Shown: positions 1 to 10,632 of the stretch, in pieces
Layout of the letters: each line of letters opens with the position of its first letter
Numbering within the stretch: position 1 is the first letter of the stretch
Program-made: the position numbers and the translations under genes
Assembly: GCA_028673005.1 (NCBI GenBank)
Contig: CM054115.1
Span: forward strand, 4,137,501-4,201,500
Reading direction: 5' to 3'
Source of the DNA: Tanypteryx hageni
Taxonomy: Eukaryota > Arthropoda > Insecta > Odonata > Petaluridae
Length of the DNA stretch: 64,000 nt
The notes under the pieces: model-generated
The model's database searches: none
The model's input: only the letters and a program-made list of their open reading frames with translations
What the model was told of the DNA's origin: nothing

Positions 1-776
1 ACCAGTATCCACTATGAAAAGTATTTCTGGCATGTCTGTGGAGATCTAAAAGTGATTGCTCTGTTACTTGGGTTACAGCTTGGGTATACCAAATTTTGTT
101 GCTTCTTTTGTGAATGAGATAGCAGAGATAGACAAAACCACTACATCAAAATGCAATGGCAAAAAAGAGAAACACTCACTCCAGGAAAGAAAAATATAGT
201 TAGTCAGCCACTGGTTAGTTCTGAAAAAATCTATTTACCGCCATTGCACATTAAACTAGTTTTGATGAAAAATTTTGTAAAAGCGATGGATCGTAATGGA
301 CATGGATTTCTCTTCTTGAAAAATAAATTTCCGAGAATTAGTGAGGCAAAAATCAAAGAAGAAATTTTTGTGGGTCCTCAAATAAGGGAACTGATGAAGG
401 ATGCTTTGTTTGAAAGCCAACTGAATGAAACTGAAGCAGCTGCATGGGCATCTTTCAAAAAAGTAGTCACCAACTTTCTGGGAAACTACAAAACAGAAAA
501 CTACAGGCAACTTGTGAGTGAGCTTCTTGTGGCCTACAGAGAAATGGGGTGTAATATATCTCTAAAAATACACTTTTTGGACTCTCGTTTGTACGGTTTT
601 CCTCTGTGCTGTGAGCGACGAACATGGAGAATGCTGTCATCAGGACATCTCTGCTATGGAAAACCGGGTACCAGGGAAAATTGAGCCCAAAAATGTTGGC
701 TGACTACTGCTGGACACTTAAAAGGGATGTTCCTCAAGCAAAGTTCAGCAGACAATCCACATCAACCACATTTTAG
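1..776 (+). pseudogene. Broken copy of a multicopy arthropod ORF of unknown function
   Basis: A frame-1 reading begins before the window edge and runs through an aromatic/Cys-rich stretch (FCCFFCE), an in-frame TGA at 115-117, then a long open part from 151 to 684 with motifs PLHIKLVLMKNFVKAMD, FPRISEAKIKE, VGPQIRELMKD and SLKIHFLDS. After about codon 597 the frame is lost. The expected tail (SDEHGE, QDISAMEN, LADYCWTLKRDVP) continues in other frames to TAG at 774-776. I recognise this as a family present in many copies in arthropod genomes, usually annotated as uncharacterised; I do not know its function. It is probably repeat-borne, because copies are numerous and often decayed. The frameshift, stop and missing 5' part mark this copy as dead. 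Confidence 0.6.
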
Positions 777-1361
777 GTTAATAAATATATACTAAATTTT
801 TTTACATTAATAAAAATACCTTTAATTTGAATAACATACATCTTTCGATTACTTAAAAACCCTGAGTGATAGAAAAATTTGGTAAACAGATATGAAATCA
901 GCGCAAAAAATTCTATAAGAATCACCATCTTCTTACCATCTAACAAAAAGTTTTCTTTTGTTATCTAGTGTAATTTTACATTAAGACTGAAAAAAGTAGT
1001 GTGTTAGTCTTGATTGTAACATAAACATATATGATAATGTTACCTTTTTTCTGATATTGTCTTTGTTTGCCTTTGATTATGTTAATATTACATGATTTGT
1101 TATTTTTGCAATGAGAATTCTGTATACTTCATATTTTTGTATCATAAAATAAATTTTGCCTTGGTGAGAAAATGATTGGCTGTCGATGAAGCTGGAGGCC
1201 AAAAACAATTGTTTTCATTTATTTTTTAACAAAATTAAATAAAGTTACAAAATTTTATATAGGGTACAAATCCTCGTAACTAAAGATTTTCAGTATGCAA
1301 AAATACATTATGCAACTTACAAAACAAGCAAAAATTATTTACAATATTTACAAACTTACGA
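777..1361. other. AT-rich non-coding stretch
   Basis: No ORF of note, repeat or splice-like structure could be supported between the pseudogene and the inverted-repeat transposon. Confidence 0.5.
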
Positions 1362-1817
1362 GGAAGCCCACAAGGTGTGACACTTGCATCGAATTGAGAC
1401 TTTGCAGAATGAATGTATATGCAAAATAGTGGACTCCTATTTCTACCTAGGTGTCAACTCGATGCCATTTATGAGAAAATGCCCTTTGAAAATCACGATG
1501 CGAGAGTCAACAAAATAAGAACTGTAAAAGTCCTTTCAAAATCAGCCAAGATCGGTGGTGCAGGAGAACCGAGCTGCATTTCAAATATTTTTGTCGGAGT
1601 TCGATTCCCGAAGGGACAAATTTTATATATTTTTTTGCAATTTCCAGCATATCGTCGATAAAACTTGCACGATATCTTTTTTTAATTTATTCCATCCATT
1701 ATAACTACTAGTTTCTTCAGCGTATTTCTTCACGAACAAAATTTTACGGATCACTACCCATTCGCTTTATATTCATGATCAATACATGAAGAGATTTAAA
1801 AGAAGGAATACAGAACA
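1362..1817 (+). repeat. Left long terminal inverted repeat
   Basis: The sequence is the reverse complement of 4191-4655, with scattered mismatches and small indels. The match runs from GGAAGCCCACAAGG to GAAGGAATACAGAAC. The arm contains a tRNA-B-box-like stretch (GAGTTCGATTCCCG near 1597-1610), which may be coincidence. Confidence 0.75.
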
Positions 1818-2022
1818 ATGCATCGAAATAACCCAAGAATATTGTGACATGACATTTATATTTATAATGCCAATAATTGAACCAGCAACCAATTTATCAT
1901 AATGAACAATACATGACGAGATTTGAAAGGAGGAATACAGACCAATGCATCGAAATAACCCAACAATATTGTGACATATTGACAAATATAATTATAATGG
2001 CAATAATTGACACCAGCAACTG
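1775..2022. repeat. Two imperfect tandem copies of a ~125 bp unit
   Basis: The block AATACATGAAGAGATTTAAA...CAATGCATCGAAATAACCCAA...ATATTGTGACAT...CAATAATTGA..CCAGCAAC occurs once in about 1775-1899 and again in about 1900-2022. The first copy overlaps the inner edge of the left inverted repeat, so the duplication happened inside the element. Confidence 0.65.
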
Positions 2023-2301
2023 ATAACGAATCCCTTTAACAACAACACCGTAACTTTAGTAACAACATTATAAGATGACTAGACTTAGTTTTTCGTGGCC
2101 TTATTAGTAGACATCCTTGTCTCTCTTGCAGTCAACATCAGAAGATTGCAGAGCGTTTTATTGTTATAGGGCACATTTTGGAGTGGCGATTGGAATGTGT
2201 TTGTTTTTGTTCATGTTTTGTGAGTGATCTTCAGTTCTTGGGGCAATAAAAAACTACATCATTTACTATTATACAAAACTCTTGAAAGTGAGAAGACGAA
2301 A

Positions 2302-4056
2302 ATGGATCATAGAGAAGCAAGTTCTCCAGCGCCTGGAACTTCACGATCCGTACCATCTGAAGAATTTGATTCTGGCTCTGCAGTTGCTTATAACAACACT
2401 TTGTCTGTCATCGAAAGCGATGTTGGGAAGCAAGAGGTAACGGATGCACTTTATTTCTGCAACCAGTTGTTGAGGAATAATAAGCTTATTACTGACAACG
2501 TTAGCCCGGAAATTTCTTACCGAAGTAAGATCTTGGGACGAGAAATTTACAGATGCATATGTAAAATGCGATGCAAAATGGAGTTCACAAATGAGGAAGA
2601 ACTCTTAGACTGCAGTGAGGACATTGGTGAGGAGGTTATGGAGGAAATTTCTGATGAAAGCAAGACGGAAGCTTCACAATCAGACGAATCCTCCAGATGG
2701 TCGATTAGTGATGACGATAAACAGACAAAAGATGAGATTCCTTTTGAAGTAAAGGTAAGCTATTTTCCTCTCTTTTTGCTAAAAATTTGACTTTATAAAA
2801 TATCTTCCCCAACTGATTATTCTTTCGATATGTTAATGTTGTTAAACTCACAGAGCTACATCCCAAATGGTCTCTTCAAATGCTCCGACAAATTACCACC
2901 CGAAGGTTGGAAGATAGGCACCAATTATGGAGATGGAAGAGGCAAATCGAACAAGGAGGGACCAAGTTCGACAAATACCGAATGATAAATGCATTCGTGT
3001 ATGACCATTTTGTGAAAGCAAGGGAGCATTTGAATCCCGTCTCTTCGAGAGATATACGGCAATGGGCAATTTCTGGTGCTGTACAATACACTGGACCGGA
3101 CTTTAATTTTAAAGCATCAAAGAATTGGGTGGCAAAATTTAAGGTGCAGAATATAATTCGTCAGCGATATGTGACAAGATATGTGTCGCACAAGGAAGTG
3201 ACTTCTTTGGGTGAATTAATGAAAGCAGTGGAACTATTTCAAGTGCAAATTTTAGCCATTGCTCCAGAATTTGATCCTGACTATGTTATCGACACTGATC
3301 AAACAGGATTTGAGTATCTTCTCATGAGTAAGTGAACCCTATCTCATCAAGGTGAAATGGTAACCGAAGTCGCTGTGTCTCAGTTAAATAAATTAACACA
3401 TTCTTACACAGCACAATACACAATGACCCTCTCTGGAAAGCTACTGCCGAAGATGTTTGTGTGTTTACAGGTAGTGGGTGGAAAATTTAATCCTCGAGTA
3501 CAGCAAGAAGTGAACCGAATAATCACTGACTACAGCAACATTTGCATTATGGTTACAAAATCAGGGAAGCTCACTAGAGAAACATATAATCAATTTTTGT
3601 TTGAAGTTCCAGCCGTTTTTCTATGTTGTAGATTCCTGGAGTGATCAAACAAGTCATAATATGTATGATCAAGAGTTTTATGATGAGGATAGCGTTCCTA
3701 CATGTGCGCTCAAAATTATTCCCCCCAGGTGTACTCCTATATGCCAGCCTTGCGATGTGTATTTTTATCACCAGGTGAAAAATTATGCGAGAAAAATACA
3801 AAACTGTTGTTTCCTTCTGGCACAAAATAGGTCTTTAACAAGTAGGGAGGACACCATTAAAATACTATCTATAATACACAACCAATTGCAGGCACCAATC
3901 TATTGTAAGATGATTCGATATGCATGGTATGCCTCAAAATTATCAAATGAGCGTGAAGTGTTTTTAAATGTCAATGACGTGGCTTTCCCTGCAGAGGTCA
4001 CTTTAACAAAATGTAATTTTGGACAATATTCATTCATAAGATGTGCATGGTGCTGA
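2302..4056 (+). pseudogene. Transposase with DDE catalytic core, intron-containing and broken
   Basis: The first exon starts at ATG 2302 and encodes an acidic, Ser-rich N-terminus. It ends at a good donor (AAG|GTAAGC, 2754). Reading resumes in frame at about 2856 after a CAGAG acceptor. The second exon carries a basic helix-turn-helix-like stretch (EDRHQLWRWKRQIEQGG), a CENP-B-like part (SRDIRQWAISGA, ASKNWVAKFK) and DDE motifs: VIDTDQTGFEY (first Asp), VVDSWSDQTS (second) and IIPPRCTPICQPCDV (third). Breaks are an in-frame TGA at 3333-3335, where the family normally continues, and a frameshift near 3605-3620. A host gene is unlikely because the whole unit lies between inverted repeats. Confidence 0.65.
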
Positions 4057-4190
4057 AAATGTTCGTTTTGAATGTTTTTATGATAAATATCTCCCTAAAG
4101 ATTGTGCACAACATCTTTCCTAATAAGGGTTTTCTATAAAATGACTTTCTAGAGTGTATAAAAATATTGAAAAGTATTTCGTACATTTTG

Positions 4191-4655
4191 TTCTGTATTC
4201 CTTCTTTTAAATCTCTTCATGTATTGATCATGATTATAAAGCGAATGGGTAGTGATCCATAAAATTATATTCGTGAAGAATTACGCTGAAGAAACTAGTA
4301 GTTATAATGCATGGAATAAATTTTTAAAAAATGTTGTGCAAGTTTTATCGACGATATGCTGGAAATTGCAAAAAAATAAAAAAAAATCAGAGGAAAAAAT
4401 TTTGGTCCCTTTGGTAATCGAACATGCAAAAATATTTGAAATCCAGCTCGATTCCTCTGCACCACCACTCTTTGCTGATTTTGAAAGGACTTTTACAGTT
4501 CTTATTTTGTTGGCTCTCAGATCATGATTTTCAAAGGGAATTTTCTTGTAAATGGCATCAAGTTGACACCTAGGTAGAAATAGGAGTCCACTATTTTGCA
4601 TATTTCATTCTGCAAAGTCTCAATCCAATGCGAATGTCACACCTTGTGGGCTTCC
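4191..4655 (-). repeat. Right long terminal inverted repeat
   Basis: This is the inverted partner of 1362-1817. Shared blocks include CCACTATTTTGCATAT, CTACCTAGGTGTCAA (in inverse) and the AAAGCGAATGGGTAGTGATCC segment. Confidence 0.75.
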
Positions 4656-4791
4656 CTTGTTAGACAGTGAACAGGAAGCCAATTATGACAACTCTCTATG
4701 GTACTCCTGGAAACAGTTATCTAGGTAGAGGCGAGGTTCACCCGGACAGTCAGGACAGAAGGTAATAACCATTACTTTTTCTGTTTTTTTT

Positions 4792-6321
4792 TTAGCATTG
4801 CCAGAACCTTTTTTGGACCTTTCTGTTGTTCCTTCTTTCACAGTATTTCGGTAAATGCGAATCTATGGATATTATAGAAGGTTTCAGTACTGCGGGCAAA
4901 TTGAGATGCCGAGAAGGTTCCTTGGCAAGGGCATCTATGATAGACATTCTGTATGTGTACATATTACTGGAAGTGTATTTTTTGTACAGGAGATAACTAT
5001 TTATTAACATTACTCGAATGATATGAATTCCCAATCTCCTGTACCTCTTCAATGTTTTATGGTCACAGGGATAATATGCCATGAGTTGGTCGACCTTGTC
5101 AACACCCGCCATGTGCGTGTTGTATTCGGCAACTGCAACTGGTTTTAAAAAAATTCATTTCCTCTTCTATTCTTAATATTAACCAAACAGTTGCCAAATT
5201 CTGTACTAATCATTATCACATCTTGTTTGTCTTTCCATGACATTTATCCCTGTATTTGTACACACAGCTTGTCTCCTTTTTTCAGTTTGGCCCTGATCAC
5301 CTCAGGTGGATTTCCTCTCCGATAAGTGCGCAACGTTTCAGTGCAATAGCACTGATTATTGAGGAGTTTCTGGACCAAATTGATGTCATTGTAATAGTTG
5401 TCCATAAATAGTGAATATCCGACCCCAAATTTACCCTCCATAAGTTTATGGACAACTTTACTAGCATGCCCTTGCCCTCCTAACTCAATATCACTCTTGC
5501 CCACATACATGATAATGCAGTGGACATACCCATTAGGTTCAGTCAGCATCTAAAGCTTGAGACCAAACTTATGCTGCTTCCCCTTTATATATGTCCTGAA
5601 CCACAATCATCCCCTCCATAACACCATAGACTCATCAATGCAGAGGTTTTTCTGAGGAGTGTAAGTTTCATCAGAAATACTGTGAAAAATATCCAAAAGA
5701 GGTCTTATTTTGAATAAGGGATCACCTGGAATAAGGTCGCCTAAATTTGGATTTTCAGAAAAATGCAGATGCTGAAGGATAGATAGAAATCTATCCCTCG
5801 TCATCCTTCGGTAAAAAAATCTGAAATCAAATTTCTCATCCCTATTCCAATAATCCCTTACTCTATTTGTTCTAACAGTACCCATCAGGAATAACAATCC
5901 TAAAAATACTTCCAATTCATCTTTCTCCAAATTAGTCCAATTGGCAACCCTCCGCGGAACATCAACACATGTTTGATTCAGAAATTCATTTTCTACATAT
6001 TTATGTGTTTTTCATTACCAATTGGAAGAATTCGTCTGTGAAAAATAAATTGAAAAAATCAATAGGATTGTTTCCTCTGGGTACCGTTAATAACATCTGT
6101 TTTCCAGAGAAATAAAAAGGGGCAGGCAAACATTCACCCTTGGACCAGATGGGAGCAAGGGAAGGGTCAGGTTGTAAAGGGGTGGGAAGAATGGGTGTTG
6201 GGACTCGACCAGATGCGGGTGAAGGATAACTACCCAGAGTAACTGTTTCCTCTTCTTGTTCACTATCCAAATCAGAATCTGAACTTGTCCGAAAATATTT
6301 CCCCATTTCGATCAACCGCAT
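4792..6321 (-). pseudogene. piggyBac-type transposase A, broken
   Basis: On the minus strand an acidic N-terminus (SSDSDLDSEQEEE) is followed by the piggyBac core: FFNLFFTDEFFQLV, KDELEVFLGLLFLMG, MTRDRFLSILQHLHF. The three catalytic Asp regions are visible as LCIDESMVLWRG, LFMDNYYND and AGVDKVDQLMAY. Stops follow WRG (5604-5606) and precede MLTEPNG (about 5550-5552). Frame changes separate the N-terminal (6321-6001), central (5930-5244) and C-terminal (5112-4792) parts. The likely start is the second Met, at about 6306. The gene can no longer make a full transposase, which normally cuts and pastes its element at TTAA sites. Confidence 0.8.
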
Positions 6322-6792
6322 AACCTCCTCATCTTATAGTGATGAAATGTGGCAGAATTTTTCTTCCTTGGTTTTCTTCTTCTTAGTAGGTATTTCTATA
6401 ATGATTAAATGTTTATAAAATCTACAAAAAAAAGCAAAAAAGTAAATATTTTTGAAATTATATAATTATTAAATTCATCGTGATGTGGATTCCTCATTTA
6501 TTATATTGTTGATATTTTTGAAAATCTTTACCTAAAGTTGGAGGAGAAACGCTTCTCTGTCTTGAGGTTGATGGGATAGGTGATCACCTCATTTTTCCCT
6601 CTCTTTTTGGAGATCCCTGAAGAACAAAAAATATAAGGAAAATGTAATGAAAAAAATAAATGTGAAAATAGCATAATAAACAACAAAACAAATTTAACTT
6701 ACAATGAGACCTTTCTGAGGGTTCGGGCACTTTCCCTCACGAAGTAGAGGGGTGTGAAATTTTTGAAGTACAGAGGGAACTGCAGCGCAGCA

Positions 6793-6870
6793 CATCATCT
6801 ATTGATGGCTTTCGGATCTCAGAAAATTCCGAGCATCATCTATTGATGGTGCTCGGGCTGAAAGTGTTAA
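6793..6870 (-). repeat. TTAA-flanked end of piggyBac A with subterminal hairpin
   Basis: Upstream of the transposase the sequence ends in TTAA at 6867-6870. Ten bases inside it lies an inverted repeat, CCGAGCATCATC / GATGGTGCTCGG (6829-6840 and 6845-6856, one mismatch, 4 nt loop). The core CATCATCTATTGATGG also occurs as a direct repeat at 6793-6808 and 6836-6851. The other end of this element was not found; no TTAA lies between 4656 and 4790. Confidence 0.55.
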
Positions 6871-6989
6871 ATCCTGTTACAGTTTCTGGTCACTTTTCAG
6901 ATGTAGCATATAAAATATTTGTAGAAATCATTCCCTTCATTCCTTCTAATATCACATCTGTCCAACCTTTCCAGATGTATCTTTAGATA

Positions 6990-8403
6990 GTTAATTTGCC
7001 AGTCTAGACCTGTCATAGTTATTTGTCTTATCAAAAATACTTTTTAGCAAAGATTCACTGAACTCCTTTGCATATAACCATCTCACCAACTTATTAGACT
7101 AATGGTGATTTTAATATCCTTCCTTCCTTCGAGTTTGAAGCACCTTACCATTGCAATCTTGTCCAATTTTAAGAAATCGTATTGTTCCCTCCACATTCTA
7201 ATCAGAAATTCTCAGAAATCCAATAATGGTTCACTCCACTGGTATTTGCCATTATACTCAACAGTCGATATTCTTATCTCTTCAGCATTTTTTATTCAGT
7301 GTATTTCCATCATCTCTCACACAGGATTTCCCATCAGAATATAAATTGGAACATACGAGGTGCTACCCAAAAGTTCTGGGAATTTGTGCATAAAAAAATT
7401 ACGCTATCTTAAGGAAGTTATGTTGGGTGGCAAAGCCAAGCACTTTACTTTGCCATCCTTGCTGGACAGATTTTCAATATCTGGATGTACAGGGGTATTG
7501 TCAAGAATCAGAAGTGCCTTAAACTGGTCATCTGAAAATTTCAACACCTTTCTGATGCCTCCTGACTTCAGTTACAAAGTGCTTATGGAACCAGTTTTTT
7601 GTAATTTCTTGTATGAACCGGGCATTTTGCGAGTTGTAGTAGACAACAGGCAATATGTGCATGAAGTCTTTTAATGCCCTTGGTTTCCTACCCTTGCCCA
7701 CCACAAGACTTCAGCCGATGGGACCCATCTGTATTGGCACAAAGAAGTTCAGACAATTTCTCCTTCCTTTTTTTCCCCCCCGTATTGACTGTTCTGTGCA
7801 AACGACTTGTGTATTTTCTGGCAGAGCATGCCAAAACAGGCCTGTTTCATCAGTAGTATACATTTGAGAATAACACCAACCTGATTGTTTTATTATTTCA
7901 TTAAGTTTTTTCTAAATGGCCCAACACTTTCAACATCACCACTTAGGGCTTCACCAAAACTTTTTCTATTAGTGATATTGTGCCTTTGTCTAAAGTGCCA
8001 CAGCCACCCTGAACTGCAAGTAAAATTGTGTAACACAATGTTTTGCAAACCTTTCTGCTGCTGCCTGCAGCTCAACACCATGCACACCAACACAACTTGA
8101 TCATTGCTGCGTATACCACTTATATACAGCTTCTTAAAGCAACACTTCTTTTGGCTTCTTTAATGTCTGCCTTTTTGATACATTGCTCTTATCACTCCCA
8201 CATAAAATTTTAAAGCAAATGCCTTCATTGCTTCTTTTTGTTTTTTTTTATGTATGACACTGTCTATTAGCCTATACCAAATTCTTCGTCTATTTTTCTT
8301 CCAGAAACACCTTTTTCAAGTTGTTCTATCACTTTCAACTTGTTAACGACAGTTAAAGTAACATGTTTTCTTTTTACATCACTTTTCAACTGTTTAGGAC
8401 CCA
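6990..8403 (-). pseudogene. Tigger/jerky-like transposase relic
   Basis: The minus strand holds, in several frames, the parts of a pogo-superfamily transposase in the right order. A probable start Met at 8403 begins MGPKQLKSDVKRKHVTLTVV (a psq-type helix-turn-helix). Then come a CENP-B-like part (WLWHFRQRHNITNRKSFGEA), the first catalytic Asp in YTTDETGLFWHALPENT (about 7860-7810), a conserved GKGRKPRALK, and the next region in DNTPVHPDIENL and LALPPNITSL. The C-terminal part towards 6990 is only weakly recognisable. Many stops and frameshifts are present. Confidence 0.65.
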
Positions 8404-9094
8404 TAATAAAATAAAATAATTTAACTTAATTAAATATCCGAGCACAAATGATGTGTTATAAGCAATAACATCTGTCCATCACAGAACCAACGACAACACT
8501 GAGCAATGATTGAATAAGACCTATCGCCTCTCTCTTGAAAGTTTTGTTTACACACTCGGAGGTGAGGATACTCTTGAGTTCTGTAAACATATTTTGCAAA
8601 CATACAACTGACGTCAATTCCTGTTCGAGGACGGGAGATATGTGGAATATTAAAGCTGGGGAAATCCCTCTATGACACAGATAGCCAACCTTTATGCATT
8701 ATACTTCAAATCATCTGTAATATTACTCGACAAAATTCATATCTGCTCTCCGCAAGTCTGCACCCGCAGTAGTGCATTAACAGCCTTATGAAGAGGACTT
8801 TATTTTTTGTAGTAATATCTAGGTATGTTGAACAAATAAAATATTATCTATATATAATTTCTTATATTTTTAAAAGGATATTTCATGTTTGATTTGATTT
8901 GAAAACACTTATTTAAAAAATAATAAATATTTTATTTAAAAAAATTACATTGTTCTTAAAAAAACGTCATTTTTTGCACCACCGAGTATATTAACATACC
9001 TAAATAGGCTCCATTCCTGCTTATGTCGAACTAGGCCCTGCAAATAATCAAGCCATCCCTGGTTGAGCATGGCGAGCAATAACGTCACCCGTCG

Positions 9095-9151
9095 ATCCGG
9101 ATTAGCCGACATCTGGATTAGCTATATCCGGACTAGCGAGGGTTTACTGTA
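9095..9151 (-). repeat. Terminal and subterminal repeats of the Tigger relic
   Basis: The block ends in GCGAGGGTTTACTG then TA (9150-9151). Read inward on the minus strand this is a pogo-type terminus, CAGTAAACCCTCGC. Three copies of a 12-mer lie just inside: ATCCGGATTAGC (9095), ATCTGGATTAGC (9111) and ATCCGGACTAGC (9126), spaced 15-16 nt, a plausible transposase-binding array. The matching far end near 6900 was not found. Confidence 0.6.
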
Positions 9152-10116
9152 CGTGAAATTTTTAGAATTTTTACATTATAGTACATTTATTCTACCATAT
9201 GCTTTATATAATTCTATTATAAAAAGATTGCATTATCGCACGAAGAATAAACAAAAGTTTATTCCACACAAATGTTTAACATTTACTCACTGCTTTATGT
9301 GCTAGATTTGTTCCCATCCATTCAAATGACGCACAGCAAGTTGCTCAGCTCTCATAACGACGCAGTTGTTGAGAGCCTTTTCTCACTTTCTTTATCTCTT
9401 CCAAACACAGACGGGAAACTCAAGAACTGTTTACAAATAACATCACATGAATACTATGTATAAGAACGAGAGTGAATCATCTCTAGCTGTCCCCTATTCC
9501 CCTTCTTCTCACGGTACCTTAGCAACCTTGGCCGCTACTAATTCCTATTGATTGCGAGCACTCACCTTGTGTTCTGTATCTTTGATTGTATTCTTTCTGA
9601 AGATGGGATTTTCTGTTGAAAAGTATTGACTTTTTTCGAATTATTTCCTTACATAAAGAATTAGCTAATTTCTGAGTGATTTAGAAACATAAATAAATCT
9701 TTGTTAGGGGTTAAGGGTGAAAAAATAGTGCAAATCATTTTTACTCGCATCAACCAGCAGAGCAGACATCGTCACAGCGGATGGAATTTCGTCTTCCATA
9801 GTAAAACAGAAAAATATTGTATTCAACGTCTTCTTAAGGTGAAAACCTTTATATATCATAATGTGAAAGCCAATCGAAAAAAATTAAAAACCTATTTCCG
9901 TGTAGCAAATTAAAAGCAGCATGACATGGGTCTGTACCACGCATGGGCCAGCGATACGGTAAGAAGCCGAGGTTCATACCATGCACAGAGGCCAGTGCTG
10001 AGGGGTTAATGGGTATAGTAGTCATTGATATAATTGATATGTTTTTACATTTTGAATCATACATAAATAATCTTCATCTTTGGTAGTCAATTTCTTAAGC
10101 TTTTATATACTTTTAG
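9152..10116. other. Intronic sequence, no feature seen
   Basis: The stretch is AT-rich with only short chance ORFs. It ends in an acceptor-like tract (TATATACTTTTAG). Confidence 0.4.
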
Positions 10117-10308
10117 GTTCAAGTTTGTGATGATTCAGTGCTTTTGGTGGAGTCATCATCTCCCCCAACCTCCTCTCCCATGGGAGTAACTGTATTGCCA
10201 TCATCCTCATTTGCCATTCATCTTAAGAAAGAATTTTGGTCATCTGATGAACTTAGCCGTCCATTGTTCATCACCATCATCTCGGAATCTACACAGCAAA
10301 GAGTTGAG
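10117..10308 (+). CDS. Nup210: Host gene exon: lumenal segment of a Nup210/gp210-like nuclear pore protein
   Basis: An acceptor (ACTTTTAG) precedes 10117 and a donor (GAG|GTAAGA) follows 10308, enclosing 64 codons in phase 0. The peptide starts VQVCDDSVLLVESSS and continues SFAIHLKKEFWSSDELSRP and FITIISESTQQRVE. It is hydrophilic with beta-strand-like alternation, as expected just before the membrane helix in gp210. Codons run open with no stop in this frame, unlike the broken repeats around it. Identification rests on the arrangement of the four exons (lumenal part, single membrane helix, Ser/Pro-rich tail); this exon alone would not be diagnostic. The next exon is 10.3 kb downstream. Confidence 0.6.
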
Positions 10309-10632
10309 GTAAGATATGTTACAGGTGTTGCTGGTTTTGTCAAAATGCCAGAGAATGTTTTCTGAGTTAGTAAATAACAATTGCATCAATTAGTTACATT
10401 TAATAAATTCCATTTTTTACTCTTCTGCCTTGATAAGTCCAGTATAAATGAATACAGTATCTTTATTCTTTTGGATTATTCATACATAATCATGGAACAC
10501 GTCATAATTAAACATTGTCTTAAACAATTTGATCAGCATATTCAAATAGAGAATAATAACTCTTACTCTGGAGAAATTTAAATGGTACATTTTAAAATTT
10601 GTTATAATTTTGAATAGCCTTAAGGTTGCTAG

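Larger units (their letters stand above)
1362..4655 (+). mobile_element. Decayed DDE (CENP-B/pogo-like) transposon with very long inverted repeats
   Basis: A 3.3 kb unit is bounded by two inverted copies of about 456 bp that start with GGAAGCCCACAAGGTGTGAC and enclose a split transposase-like gene. The outermost bases on each side are GGAAGCCC at 1362 and its complement ending at 4655. No clear TA or other target duplication is left (flanks TTACGA and CTTGTT). The transposase resembles Tc1/mariner-related DDE_1 proteins, but inverted repeats this long are unusual for pogo elements. Its exact superfamily is therefore uncertain. Confidence 0.6.
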
